Assembly: GCF_003086295.3 (NCBI RefSeq)
Contig: NC_092038.1
Location: 99,913,837-99,977,836 of the forward strand
Length of the DNA: 64,000 nt
Origin: Arachis hypogaea
Lineage: Eukaryota; Streptophyta; Magnoliopsida; Fabales; Fabaceae
Direction: 5' to 3'
The notes under the pieces are model-generated. The model did no database searches and was not told the origin of the DNA. It saw nothing but the letters and a program-made list of their open reading frames with translations. The stretch's first letter is position 1. Each line of letters opens with the position of its first letter. Shown here one piece after another: positions 11,023 to 23,444 of the stretch. The position numbers and the translations under genes were made by a program.

Positions 11023-12538
11023 CTTATTTTTAGGTATTAAGAGATGGAGAAAGGCCCTAGGAGATTTAATTCGATATTACTTTTAAAAAATTAGAGAACG
11101 GTGGCTTAGGTTTCTAGCGTACTGAGGATGGGTTTGGTGGATTGAGAAGGAAGAATGGTATATGAATTGAGAAATTGATGAACTATTGAGTTCTGAATGG
11201 AAATTTTAAATTGACAGTTGTTGAGATGAGTCGAGGACAAGGAATGAAATGATGGATCCATGATATACTGAAAAATGTTTTCTGAAAACCACTGAATTAC
11301 TGTTTTATACTGAAATTGTTGAGACGCTGAGCGCCGGCAGGGATGACGGTTGGATCCCGCCTGTCAACGTAGCGGCAGCGGCGTAAGGGCTGTGATTCGT
11401 CCTGCTTGCGTTGAGATGTGAGGTCCGTGGCAAGAGTATCATGCTCGCATCCCTTCGGATCACTAGAGTGTGCAGGCACAAAATCCTGGACGGTGTTCCG
11501 AGCACCATATCTCGGGGGTTCCCAATTATGATTCCGAAGGGCGACATCTCCATGGAGATGTGTCGGATTGGCAGTTGAACCGACAATGTGATATCACATC
11601 CAGTAGGATAGACATTCATCATGTGCATCTTCTATCTATTTGTTTGCTTTGTCGACTTGAAATTGCTTGCCTAACTGTATAACATGCCTAATTGTCTACT
11701 TGAATTACTTGCCATATATGCCTATACTTGTGTTTTACTTGCATTGATATTAATTGTGTCTTCTACTGGGATTGAGGAGGTTCGGAAGGCAGTGGCGATG
11801 GGATCGCACAGAGGATAGGTTGGTGAAGGCTGTGGGACAGTGGAGAACTATTAGACTAGAAAATCCCTTAAGATAGATTACCCCTTTTTATTATGTTGAG
11901 GCTTTATGTTCTGCTTTACTGTTTTAGTTATGCTTTAAGTTGAATCTTGTGATGGATATGAAGTTCTAAGATTGCCTTTGGCGTCCCGGAGTCTTATATT
12001 TTACATCACTGGGCACTGTTACCATACTGAGAACCTCCGGTTCTCATACCATATTCTGTTGTTATTTTCAGATGCAGATCGCAACCCACCTCGGTGAGTT
12101 GTTTTGGTAGTGACAGAGCGGAGGATCCTGGATGTATTTTGGAGTCTTTTGCTTATTTTGTTTATATCTCTCATCTTTTGTATATACTTTTTCCTAGAGG
12201 CTTATTTTGAGAGAAAAACTTTTATAAGCTGTTTTTAATTTTCAGAATTCAGTATTGTCTGTATATAGTTAGCCGGCTTAAACTTCGCGAGCCGTGGCTA
12301 GATCTTTATATTATTATACTCTTATCTTTTGTTATATTATGTCTTTATCTTGTGCGTTAAGTTAGTAGCTTCGAGTGTACGTTTTGCGCTTTTCAAATCC
12401 TTTTTTGAGTTATATCCTTCATCGGGCATCTAGAATATATTATTTCTTCTATATATTTAAACTTTAGAACTGTCGTAACTTCTGATTAACCTTTACTTTA
12501 CGACGCGAGGTAAAGTTTAGGATAATTAGGGTGTTACA
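11023..12538 (+). repeat. Family C LTR, 3' portion (truncated)
   Basis: Ends GGGTGTTACA at 12538. The segment at about 11500-11630 (GATAGACATTCATCATGTGC and its surroundings) is the reverse complement of the segment near 22890, so this is the sense copy of the LTR lying antisense at 18361 onward. The distance from that landmark to the LTR end is about 0.92 kb in both copies once the hAT insertion is removed. The 5' part is missing at the family A border. No coding region is supported; the ORFs at 11297-11682 are shadows. Confidence 0.65.
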
Positions 12539-13527
12539 TACACATTCCGATAGAGAAAAAATCATTAAAAATACAAATTGGATATTCTGTAACTGAGATA
12601 TGATAGAAGGAAAAAAAATCTCGAATACTCAATATCTGGTTATGAGCTTAATGCATTTAATGTCAATATACTCGGAATATGTGTATTATTATAATGATTT
12701 AACTACAATATTACATATTCATATTATTCTACTCGTATGGTTAATTAAATATTCAATTTGAAAAAAAAAATAACGATTTAAATTTTTTAAATTACAAAAT
12801 TTTTAATTTAAAATATAGATGAATATAATTTAAATTAACGATTTAATTTAATCTAATAAAATAAATGTGTTCATACTCTTATGGTTGATTATAAGTATTG
12901 CCAAATTAATTTTAAATTTTTTTAAAATGAGTCCAAATATTGGATGGTTCGTAATAAACGTACTCTAATAAAAATACTAGATGGCTAGTAATAAAGGTAT
13001 TCTAATAAATTTTAAATTAGTAATTTTTTTCGTATTTTATTTGTATCGAGTTTTTTAAAACTATTGGTTTTAATTCACTCATTTTAGATTAGTTGGCGTA
13101 CTATTCATATAAAAAAATCATTAATTTCTAGAAAACAGAAATCAATTCGTATAAAACTTGTAATTTAAAACTGCTCATTTAAAATTAATATAATATTTTT
13201 TTAAAAAAAACCACACGTTATTTAAAAATTTTAACAAACAAAATTTGGGCAATATAATGTGTTAGTGATTTAAAATTGCTCATCCTCCTCCATTATATGA
13301 AATACTGTCCAATCTAAGAAATTCATCTCACCCATTATTTGAAATTAGCGATTTTAAAGTGTTCATCTTCTTGTATTTACAACTATCAACTCTAAAAAAA
13401 TTTATCTCTTTTATTATTTGAAATCGAATGTAATAGTAATTTAAAACTGTCTATTTTTTTTCATTATTTAGAACGGTCCATTTTAAAAATTTATCTTTTT
13501 CATTATTTGAAATCACCTATTTTAAAA
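12539..13527. other. AT-rich intergenic sequence with short diverged repeats
   Basis: No gene is seen. A unit with TTATTTGAAATC and AAATTTATCT recurs about every 80-110 bp between 13300 and 13520. A short tandem pair (about 12945-13015) repeats ATGGxTxGTAATAAA and CTAATAAA. Confidence 0.6.
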
Positions 13528-14066
13528 AAGAACCACACAAATAAAGACGCTTAAAACGTTTTTTTTAAAGATGTTTTTTAGTAATTAAAATTCAATATAT
13601 ATAATTAATTAAACTGTATTATTTTTGTCAAAATTATATTAGATAAATTGATTTGACTAAAAAATTGGTGAACTACACCTTGTCTAAATTAATATTTTTT
13701 TACAAAAATTACTATAATATATCTATTATAAAAAATAACTAGAATACTCTTATTCTTATTATATATATTGAGAACTCTAAATACTAATCCTACTCTTCTC
13801 TGTGCGCTGTCGTAGAATTAGAATTTATTAGGATTCTCAAATTTTAAAAAAATATATATAATAGAAATATTTTAGTAATTTTTTATAAAAAAATATTAAT
13901 TTAGATTGGTTCAAGATTTGGTTTATCAATTTTTCGGCCAACTTAATTTATCTTATCTAATTTTGATAAAAATAACACAATTTAATCGACTATATGTATT
14001 GAATTTTAATTACTAAAAAATATCTTTAAAAAAAACGTGTTAAGCGACTTTATCTAAGTGGCTCCC
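13528..14066. mobile_element. Mutator-like MITE with long terminal inverted repeats
   Basis: About 540 bp, non-coding. The left arm (from about 13528) and right arm (to 14066) are inverted repeats about 230 bp long around a spacer near 13740-13820. For example CGCTTAAAACG...TTTAAAGATG on the left is matched by the reverse complement of CATCTTTAAA-like sequence and CGTGTTAAGCG on the right. Both ends are flanked by TTTTAAAA(AA) (13520-13529 and 14067-14076). An 8-10 bp duplication plus long inverted repeats fits a Mutator-like MITE. The exact end is ambiguous by two bases because of the A run. Confidence 0.75.
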
Positions 14067-14076
14067 TTTTAAAAAA

Positions 14077-14439
14077 TTAAGTACAAACAAATACAAAAAA
14101 AATTATTAATTTAAATTGCTCACAAATTATATTTTAAAATTTTAAATTTTTTAAATAAAAAATGTTTCCCCTAAACAAAATAGCGGGAAAAGTCAACGGG
14201 TTACATGGTTGGTGCCTTCACTGCGTTGGTGATGGTATGATGTGATAAGTAGCAGTAGCACAATGATAATACATAGCAATTGGTGTTGAGTTGGCAGCTA
14301 TGAACAGGATGGGTTTAATACTTTAATTAAAGTGTCATCATTGGGCGATAGACGACGGTTAGTGCTAAGATTAAGAAAGTAAGGGCAGCAAACTAAACAA
14401 CCGTTCGCGAATACCCGCGTCTTGAGCTTCCACTCAATT
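14077..14439 (+). promoter_or_regulatory. Upstream region of the PH-domain gene
   Basis: Position, not motif, supports this call. The DNA between the MITE and the first leader exon becomes less AT-rich toward 14400. No TATA box or specific element is confidently identified. Confidence 0.3.
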
Positions 14440-15410
14440 TCGTAAATCCCTTCCGAATCTCTCTCCACCCTCCCCACAGGCCAAAGTCACAGGTGTGCTC
14501 GCCAACTTTCTCTTTCCTTCAACTTCTTCATTTTTATTGTTATCGGTTCTCAGCTATATCTGTTTTCCGGCTTGTTCTATTTAATTGATCTACTGCTTGT
14601 TAATATTATCTCCGATCCTTCCTCACTTCGGAACAAATTCACCAAATATATGTCGATCTACTTTTCATGCTCCTCACCCTGCGTTCCTTTTCATCTTCAC
14701 CTCGTCTTTTTTTTTTTAGGTTAATTATTTGCATTTGTATGACTGTTTGAGCAGTGACACAAATAGATGAGGATATTAAATGCCTAATAATCTGGTCTTC
14801 ACACAGGAGCTGCTTGGGAATTGTGAGTGTCGAAAATCCAATGGAATGATTCATCTGATGTCAGCTCTCGAACTATAAATTTTACTTCCAAGCGATCAGC
14901 AGTTTGCCCAAAATTTTTTTTTTCTAGAATGCTTGGATTTTATATTCCAAAATCAGAGTGCTCTTAAGTCTTAACTCAATGTAACATGCTTCTGTCTTCA
15001 ACTTTATTAGTCTGATTGGTTTTGGCTTGTCAAACAATTCATTTTTCTTGTTAGCATTCTTTATGCTCGGAATCCTTGGATTTTGAGTGGAAAGAGTTGA
15101 TGTCATTCCATTACTTTGTTAATATGAAAAGAATATACTCCTATATACATGTTGTTTAAATTTATTTATTTATTTATTTTCACAATTCAGGGCTGCAGCT
15201 GGATGCCTGGACCATTCTCCAATGATTTGTTGAATTGAACAAACTGGTGAGAAACTTAAAGGCTAGCCACGGAAAGTGATGCCATTATGCTGCATTGTTG
15301 TTCTGACTTCTTGGTGTTGTTAACTTTACAGGATAAGTCATCCTTCAAACTTACCATTGCTATCTTCCTCCAATATAGGCTTGTCCTTCCTTCAGGAAGA
15401 AAGTCATTTC
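14440..15410 (+). other. 5' leader exons of the PH-domain gene, with uORF
   Basis: A C/T-rich segment ends AAAGTCACAG before GTGTGC (donor at 14493), giving a probable first exon of about 14440-14492. A second exon, 15191-15246, is bounded by TTCAG and GTGAGA. A third begins at 15332 after TTTACAG. In the frame of the main CDS there is a stop in exon 2, so translation starts in exon 3. Exon 2 has an ATG at 15203 followed by 10 more codons and TGA (15236-15238), an upstream ORF. The ORFs at 14639-15106 (minus) lie in the first intron and are not supported. Confidence 0.55.
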
Positions 15411-17248
15411 ATGGATGATGGTCCTGCAAAATTAAATATCATTCCTGATCACTTTCAAGTTCCAACATCAAGTCAAGAATCTCCTGAAAACACATCATCG
15501 TCTATTACAGAACCTCAAACTGATCAATCCCCAAGGTATTCTATCCTGATTGAAAGCAGGAATACATGAAAATGAAAATTGGAAAGTTATTAAGATTATT
15601 CTGAGTTTATAATTTTATGAAAGTTGTTACTAAGGCTAGCTTAGTTTAGGTCCCCACACCATTTGCGGACCCGAAGGAAATTAAAGACGGCTTTGATGCT
15701 GAGCTTGTTTTCTCCGAGGCGGCTCTCATGGGTTTCCGGTAATGAAGGTCAGGAGAAGGTTCGACTTAAAGCAGTTGTGCTGTGCTTCACTGCTTCTTTT
15801 GTTATTGATGAAGGTCCTACTTTATCCTACCAACACAAAACTTATGATTTGTAGGTAGAACTAACTGTTGCAGAAGTAGAGTCACTTCGATCTGAACTTA
15901 CTGATATAGAGGAGAGGGAAGCTCATTTGAAAGCTCGGTGAGTGATCCACAACTTTAGACTGTTATGGACTTCGCCATCATAATGTATTTTTATAGTTGT
16001 CAATTCACTACTAGTTTACCTTATGTTACCTTTCGTGTAGTTTGCTATCTCCTTCTTTACTCTCATTGATCAAAGAAACAAACATATGAGTTTATTTGCT
16101 AGTATATATATTTGGAAGCTAGACATGGGTGACTGTTTGAGTAATAAGAAAGGTTCCATTTCCATTTCTTGCATCATTCTCCACTTGAGAATATACATAA
16201 GGCGCTAGTTATTCTACTCTCTGGTCTTCACTGAAGTTGAAATTGCTACAATGAGTTACTGGTGAAATTCAGTGTTCAATCTCCACTTGAATACTTGATC
16301 CTCTCAATTCTATAGAGAATTCTTACATGACGTAATAAAATCTTCTGTGATTTTCTGTAAATAACTGTAGAGGATGTTTTTGTTTCTCATAGAGTGGAAC
16401 ATGTTGATGAAGTTTTGCGGTCAGCACGTCTATCTGGCTACTTATACATCCGAACTGTACTGACTGGCTAGCCCCACATCAATTTACATTTTATTTGGTT
16501 TGCACTTCATGATTTTTTACTAATGTAGCTTCAACTTGCTTTTCATCTTTATCTTCAGAGATGGGAAGCCCTACCAGGCGAACCTCCACCTATAGATGAT
16601 ACAGAAGTAGATGATTGGCTTCCTCGCTTTGTTGTTCTCCACGGAGAATGTATATTCTTATATTTGTTGTGTACAGGTAATGTTGTTAATTGTAATCATT
16701 TTCTCTCTATTCATCTCCTGTTTTCCTAAGAATTTCCAGTTTCTTCATAACTACTTTGATTTAATATAAATACATACATTTTTTTATGTGATTAATGTAT
16801 TAATAACTTGTTTTCACATGGTTGGTTCAATAAAATATACTGTTCTCAAGTTTTCATATGACTGGATTTCATTCACAAGGGTAAAGTTGCAGATCTAAGT
16901 CCTCAGGACTCAACCCTTCTATCGGACATCATTGAGGTAGGGAGGTTACCAAGTTTCAAACGTGATGATGAGATTCAATATGCCTTTTATATTTTGACTC
17001 AGCTCGGATTACGTTATGAGTGCTCAAGCAATTCTAAGATACAGGTGTGTCCTAGTTAAGATATTTTCTATTTCAGTCTGAATAGATTGTAAATAGTTCA
17101 TATCATGATGTTAATTTTTTTTACCAACTTCTAAATATGTTCTGTATTCCCTTTGCTTTTCCAGGTGGACTGTTGGTTATCAGCTCTTCAAACTGACTGT
17201 AAATTGGAATCTGATACATCAATTCCAAATGTTTGGATTAAGATGTAA
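15411..17248 (+). CDS. PH-domain protein, seven coding exons (host gene)
   Basis: Coding exons: 15411-15535, 15650-15758, 15855-15937, 16393-16456, 16559-16676, 16893-17044, 17165-17248. All introns are GT-AG, phases agree at every junction, and the total of 735 nt gives 244 residues. Residues 1-60 are polar and disordered. Residues 79-118 are a probable coiled coil (VAEVESLRSELTDIEEREAH). A pleckstrin-homology domain spans about 119-233: SGYLYIRT opens the first strand, WLPRFVVLHGECIFLY is the typical second/third strand pattern, and QVDCWLSALQ is the C-terminal helix with its conserved Trp. PH domains bind phosphoinositides or protein partners, so membrane or vesicle-associated action is an inference. 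It resembles plant PH proteins I remember only as uncharacterised. The start is the first in-frame ATG after an upstream stop. Alternative C-terminal exons are possible. Confidence 0.8.
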
Positions 17249-18360
17249 TATAACGGATAGTCAGATACCTTGTTTGGTAAGTTTGATTGGCTTGAAATCT
17301 GACAACTAATATAATGAAATGCTTCAAGTAATTGAATAAATACTAGTGATTTATTTGTCATGTTCTGCTCATTCCAGAACTGACAACTGAGTGATCCATT
17401 AGGTTCTTAAGCCCTTCAATTTCAAGTGACTCTTCCAAATGTATGCAAACTAGATTTAGGATCGAAGTATTAAGCGCAAAAGCTGAAAAACCGTTATTGT
17501 TGACCTAACCTTAAATTGCCTTGTGAACTCAAGCTGGTGATACAGTGTCTATAACATAGAATGAACGATAAAACTTTGCAGTAGGTGGTGAAAATGCGAT
17601 TAATTATGCACTGAAAATATCTCTTTTCTTGTCATGAATTATTAATGGCAGACTTTCTTACTTTACCAGAGATGCTGATGTGTAAAAATAATGCATTGCA
17701 TTTGCAGGGCATATAACTTGAATTTAATGAGCGTAATTGATGGCAGTAAAAATAGAAGAGGCCTTGAAAATCATTTAAAAAACAAGGCAATCTGGTAAGC
17801 TATTCTGCTTCCAGAAAAATGCAGGGTAGAATGGAGATCGATATTGTTCGCCAACATTCGGAGACAGTTTAGACCATATCTTATTCTGCTTTAATCTCCC
17901 AAGTTTTATCACTTTGTGGTAGACTGATACTCATGCAATTCTCATCTAATAGTAACTGGTGGCCTAAGTCTAGGAGCTAAGGATGATCTGACACGGGAAC
18001 CAATTTTTCTCCGAATATTTATGTACACGGACAATGGCTTCAACTCGGAGCTTCACCCAAATAACTTTGTCAAACTGATGCTTTCTGCTAAATAATTATT
18101 TAAGTTGCACACTATCTCAAAATAAACCATAAAAAGTAAAAGTAAAAATCACCCATTTTCATGTAAGAATCTCATTAATACTTTTAGAAGCTTCATTTAG
18201 TCTTTATTTGTCCCTCTTTCCCATACGCATGTCCTCTTCTTTTGTTGGCGTTATCCACCAGTTGGAAATGGTATTGGTTCCATGAGGAGAGAGGATAGTA
18301 AATGACTGGTTCTCTACTTGGCTTTGTCCAATCAAGCCGTGCATGTAAAGTATTGACAAG
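17249..18360 (+). other. 3' UTR / downstream region of the PH gene
   Basis: No ORF of interest. The first few hundred bases probably include the 3' UTR and perhaps alternative terminal exons. Nothing else is recognised before the family C LTR at 18361. Confidence 0.4.
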
Positions 18361-18564
18361 TGTAACACCCATATTATCACAATGTCATGCTTCTGACTGC
18401 ATTATTCTGATAGCGAGGGTATTACGACGACTTCTATATACTTAATAATAAAATAAGAGTCTTTAACTCAAAACTGTATTGTTTTTTTTTTTTAGAAAAA
18501 AACCAAAAATTCTTTATCTTTTTATAAACATGCATATATAAACAAATTCATTTACAATCTTCAC

Positions 18565-18612
<48 letters not shown>

Positions 18613-18834
18613 AGGCATACATATCATTACAAATCACAACTCCTATCTCACAAAAATATATAACAAGGCAAGAAAAAAATTATAACTAAAATATATACAA
18701 CACAATCAAAGGCGCAGAAGAAACCCCTTAAACTCCTTATTTATCCTAAAAAGAGAAATCTGTAGGGAGTGAGAACCTAACCACGTGGTCTAATCAGAAG
18801 AATTTCAGAATTGTCATAAGAAGATATATAAAAG
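18361..18834 (-). repeat. Family C LTR (antisense), 3' end segment
   Basis: Begins TGTAACACCC, the reverse complement of the GGGTGTTACA end of the sense fragment at 12538. A TA microsatellite (about 18569-18610) lies within it. It is interrupted at 18834 by the hAT element and resumes at 22451. Confidence 0.6.
18569..18610. repeat. (TA)n microsatellite
   Basis: About 21 uninterrupted TA units. Confidence 0.95.
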
Positions 18835-19252
18835 ACAGATCAAAAAATCGAACTGGACTGGCCAGTTCAATCGGGTTAGCCGAAAATCGTTAACCAGACC
18901 GGTTCGGTTAGCCTCATAAATCATCTGGCAAAAAATTGGTTACAGAACCAGTCGAATCAGCGGCTAACTGGTGAACCATCAGAACCGATCGGTTTTTAAA
19001 GGGTTTCCAATTCGATTAAAACCCTTCCAAATGAAGCCGTTTTTACTTTTAAAAAAAGGAAACCCTAAATCCTTTTCATTACCTGTAACCCAATCCCACA
19101 GTCCTCTCCTCTACTCTCTAAAATTGAAGTAAAATTTTGAAATCGAAAGAAGAACCCTAGTCCCCCAATCGCGCAGCTCGCAGCCATTGCAACGACGGTT
19201 TCGACCACCACAACCCCTACAGTCCTGTAGCACCGTGTCGTTGTCATCACAG

Positions 19253-19254
<2 letters not shown>

Positions 19255-19325
<71 letters not shown>

Positions 19326-19328
19326 TGT
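19255..19328. repeat. (CT)n(GT)n compound microsatellite
   Basis: About 25 CT units followed by about 10 GT units in the 5' part of the hAT element. The Ser/Leu- and Arg/Glu-repeat ORFs here (19111-19428) are artefacts. Confidence 0.95.
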
Positions 19329-19659
19329 TCGCCGGTGTCGCCATCTCTTCTGTCGTTGCCGTCACTCCCCTTCCTCCTCGCTGCCGGTAAGCACTATGAC
19401 TTGGATTTTGATAATATTGTGTTTGCACTTCACAACCGTCTCCTCGTCGTCTCTTCTGTGTTTGTTGGTTTTACTCTTGTTATTTGTTAGTAATTGATTT
19501 GCTTATTAGCTGTATTTTTCCGATTTTGTTAATAATTGGATTTTCTTAAATTTGTTTGATGAGTTAATTCTGTTCATTACTTTTTTGTTGTATGTTACAG
19601 ATAGAACAATCACAAAGTGATCCCACAACCATAAGACAATGATGTTCAAGAATTTTAAA

Positions 19660-22084
19660 CTGGTTTTCTTGAGGTAAATCTAATCCAACTTGGCAATATT
19701 TTACTGGGAAGTTTGACAAAAATAACAAGGCTCAATATACATGTATTTTCTATTTGAATACTTACAATAAAAGAGAGAAATATAGAATGAAATATCACCT
19801 TGTAAAAATTTTTAGACAAATTAAAGTCTGTAACAAAGTGACCGAAGATGTTAAACTTCAATTCAAAAGGCTTTTGGAGGAAAACAAAAATAATAAGGCA
19901 AAAAAAGAAATTTGCAAGTGATTGTTATGATGTGGAAACACAAGCGCAAGAAGAGTGTGAATTGCCTAATCTTGTACAACCTCCAGCTCCTGCAACAATG
20001 GGAGATAAAGGAAAGAGAAGAGCTATTGCTGCTACTCCAATTGGAAGTTATTTTAAGAGAAGGACTACACCAGGCTCTCAACTGACTTTAAAAAGTGTCT
20101 TAGCCAGTAAACAAGTTGTGCACAAGGTTAAGTTGGGGTTTGCAAAATGGATCATTGATGCACGTATTCTATTCAATGCAATTCAACCACCTTACTTTCA
20201 ACCTGCTTTGGATGGTATTGCTGCAATTAGACCTGGTTTCAAGGGATAGTCATATGATGAAATGAGAGTTCATTTGTTGGCTGATCTTAAGAAAGAATGT
20301 CAGTTGCTTGTTGAAAGCTATAGGAGCTCAAGGAAAAACACTAGTTGTACACTGATGGCAGATGGTTGGATTGATCAAAGGTAACGTACGTTAATTAATT
20401 TTCTAGTTTATTGTCTTGCTGGTATGTCATTTGTTAAGTCTGTTGATGCTTTTGATATGATAAAAACTACCGATACCTTGTTTAAATTGTTTGCTGAGGT
20501 TATTGAGTAGGTTGGGTCTAGTAACATTTTGCACGTGGTTACTGATAATGCTGCGAATTATGTGTCTGCTGAAAAACTCATTCATGAAAAGTATCCAAAT
20601 ATTTTTTGGTCTTCTTGTGCCACTCATTGCATCAATCTTATTTTGAAAGAGATAGAAAGTATTCCTCACATAGCTAACCTTGCCTCTCGTGCTTTAAAAG
20701 TGACGGTGTTTGTTTACAATCATATGATTTTCTTGTCTTGGCTTAGAAAAAAACGAAGTTGAAAAGAAATTGTTCAACCAGGAGTTACATGTTTTGTCAC
20801 CGTTTTCATTACTTTAAAAAGTATATATGATCATAAAGAAGATTTGCAAGAATTAATGGTGGACAGATATTTCACTTCTTATAAATTAGCCAAGAGTGTC
20901 AATGGAAAGATGGTTAGCTCAATTATTTTGGATAGTAAATTTTGGCAAGATTGTGTTACTACTGTAAAAATTATTGGTTCTCTTATTAAGTTGTTAAGAA
21001 TTGTTAATGCTGATGAGAAATCTTCTCTAGGATACGTGTATAAAGGAATGCAAAGAGCCAAAAGTACTATCAAGACAATGTTTAGAAATAGAAAAGCTGC
21101 GTACACGCCTTATACAAGTATTTTGAAAATGCGGTGGGATAAGCATTCGAAGCGTGATCTCCATGCAACAGCTTACTTTTTGAATCCACCTTTCTTTTAT
21201 AGTGAGAGTTTTATTGAGAAGGCAAATATCTTGAGGTCTTTACTTAATTTACTTGATTTTAACACACTTGCAATGACTCAGTTGCCGCAATGCAAGAGAT
21301 ACAATTGTATCAAGATCAAAAAGAAAGTTTTGGGAGGGAAAGTGCTTTGAAAGCGACAAAAAGACTCGAACCTGGTAAGTTATTTTATTTCTATGTTAAA
21401 TTTACTTTGAAGGTTTTTTAAATATTGAGTGATAACCGATATTTGACTTTTATATGATGTAGGTGAATGGTGGAGGCTACACGGTGGGAGTGCTCCTAAT
21501 TTGTAAAAAATGGCGATTCATCTTCTTCATCAAACATCTTCCTCATCTGGATGTGAGAACAATTAGAACCTTTTTGAACAAATCCATTCAAAGAGGAAGA
21601 ACTGATTAGAGCATCAAAGGTTAAGTGACATCGTTTATGTGACTTATAATCTACGCCTTCAATCTAGGTTGCATCGCAAGAAGAGAAATTATGATCCAAT
21701 TGACATTCAATATATTGACACGGTAGATTTTTGGGTAATGGCGGATGAAGATGATCCTAAGTTTACTGATGGAGACATTGAAGGCATTGAAAGTTTAATT
21801 TACACTAATAATACTATGTCTTCATATCCTAAAGGTGAGTGAAATAGGAAAATTTATTTCATTTACTAAAAATATATGTTGTTAAGTGTTAACTTTATTT
21901 TTTTCTTGATTTTTTATTCTATTTTATTAGATGGAGGAGATGTGGAAGTTGATGTGGATATGCTTGATGTTGTGATTGATTCTTCAAAAATGACTTCTTT
22001 TGGTGGTACTTTTGAAGATGGTGGCTTTGGATTACCTATTTATGATGGAGATATTGGAACACTTAATGATGATTATGATTTATG
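19660..22084 (+). pseudogene. hAT-family transposase (BED / DUF659 / dimerisation type), inactivated
   Basis: A degenerate BED-finger-like segment lies at 19665-19845 (Trp, Tyr, paired Cys/His and RMKYHL), followed by a DUF659-like region (MADGWIDQ; VVTDNAANYVSAEKLIHEKY; SSCATHCINLILKEI) and the C-terminal hAT region (MRWDKHSKRDLHATAYFLNP; later RKKRNYDPIDIQ and DTVDFWVMADEDDP). Four stops fall in one frame: 20247-20249, 20382-20384, 20508-20510 and 20760-20762. A frame change near 21280 and further stops near 21500-21610 follow. Apparent introns lie near 21374-21462 and 21833-21930. Such enzymes catalyse cut-and-paste transposition; this copy cannot make a full protein. Confidence 0.85.
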
Positions 22085-22450
22085 ATGAGTTGTGCCTTTG
22101 ATAAGTTCAAAATTTATTTTTTAATGTTTCTTTTGATAGTAAAACATTGTGTGTTTGTCACTATGTGAGTTTTGATTGTTTTTAGTTATAAAATTTGATG
22201 TTTGAACTTTGAAGTTGTTTGTGAACTTCTAATATTAAATTATGGATAATTTATTATGTGAAATTGTGAAACTTTGAATTTTATCGAGTTAGAAATTATT
22301 GAATTTATAAATTTAAAATTATATATAGGTGTTTTAATAATTTATTTAATATTTAGTTATATCGATTAAACCCCGGTCAAATCAATGAACCATTAAATCA
22401 TTGACCTTACCAGTTTATTGACCGGTTCGGTTCCGCACCCTTTATAAAAG

Positions 22451-23444
22451 AAAGTCATTTTCAACCGCAGTGATCATCGCTCGTCTTATGAACATTTTCG
22501 AAAATCAACAATTACTTATCAAAAATTCAAATTCGTATTTTAACTTTATAGAAAGCCAATCAAACATAATATCAAAAAGGTTTCACTACCTACCAAAGAA
22601 CCATTATCACCACACTTATCACTAAGTTATCCAATCACGACCTCCGACCCAAACATAACCAAATCACGGCCTCCGGTCCAACAAAAAATCAAATTACGGC
22701 CTCCGATCTAACACAAAATCAAATTACCACTCAAACCACCATATTCTAAACCAACCAGTCACAATCACAAGTAATGAAGTTCAAACACAATCAAAAGCAA
22801 TTACAGCAAGCATGATATTTAGCCGTTAAAAAAAATATTCACATAGGCAAACCAAATATAATATACACACCCAAACAATGTCACATAGATGCATATGATG
22901 CATGTCTATCCTACTGGCCATGAGTTAATGTGTCGGTTTAACTGCAAGAACCCGACACATCCGATAGCTAACTCGGATATTGTCTCTTTATTGCGCATCT
23001 CCAGGAGGCATATAATTGAGGAATTAGTGCCCTACCACCTTCTCCTGGAGGCAGACGTTAGGGGAATAAATCGGGGGATGAGTGCTCTACCACCTTCCCC
23101 TAGTGAGATCGTGCCATACAGAATGGGGGATTAGTGCCTTATCACCTTACAACCAGAGAGAGAACCACAAGAGTAAGCAGGATTAAGCACCGTCCTTACC
23201 CGGGATATCGAGCAAGTGGAATTAACCGCCGTTTTGCTCGGAATCGCGGACAAGCGGGATTAACCATCGTCCTTGTTTGGAGCAAAACTCAGCTCAATGT
23301 GCAAGTGGGATTCACCACCGTCCTTGCCATGTCCTTGCCAAGAGTAAACATCAGTCAGTATGCAAGCGGGATTAACCTCAACCCTTGCCAGCACAGTGAA
23401 TCAGATCAAAATCAGACTCAATTCAAAGTCATAATCAAAACATG
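22451..23444 (-). repeat. Family C LTR (antisense), middle segment
   Basis: Resumes after the hAT element. At 22885-22990 it matches the reverse complement of 11530-11630. From about 22970 to 23400 it contains a repeated motif of the type GGGATTAACCxxCGTCCTTG (near 23178, 23219, 23255, 23307 and 23367), a short degenerate tandem array. The two ORFs at 22889-23484 are shadows. Confidence 0.6.

Larger units (their letters stand above)
18835..22442 (+). mobile_element. hAT DNA transposon, decayed
   Basis: The 8-bp direct repeat TATAAAAG flanks the element at 18827-18834 and 22443-22450, the duplication size expected for hAT. The ends are diverged inverted repeats sharing the core CGAACxGG (left ATCGAACTGG; right, reverse-complemented, ACCGAACCGG). 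Subterminal regions at both ends are rich in GGTTCGGTT/AACCGG motifs. The interior carries a transposase pseudogene in the + sense. It sits inside the antisense family C LTR. Confidence 0.85.

Noticed and set aside
19111..19428. Arg/Glu- and Ser/Leu-repeat ORFs
   Set aside because: They are translations of the CT/GT microsatellite. The same applies to the ORFs across 28255-28309.
20844..21350. 168-residue ORF as a separate gene
   Set aside because: It is one open piece of the hAT transposase pseudogene, in continuity with homologous residues on both sides.
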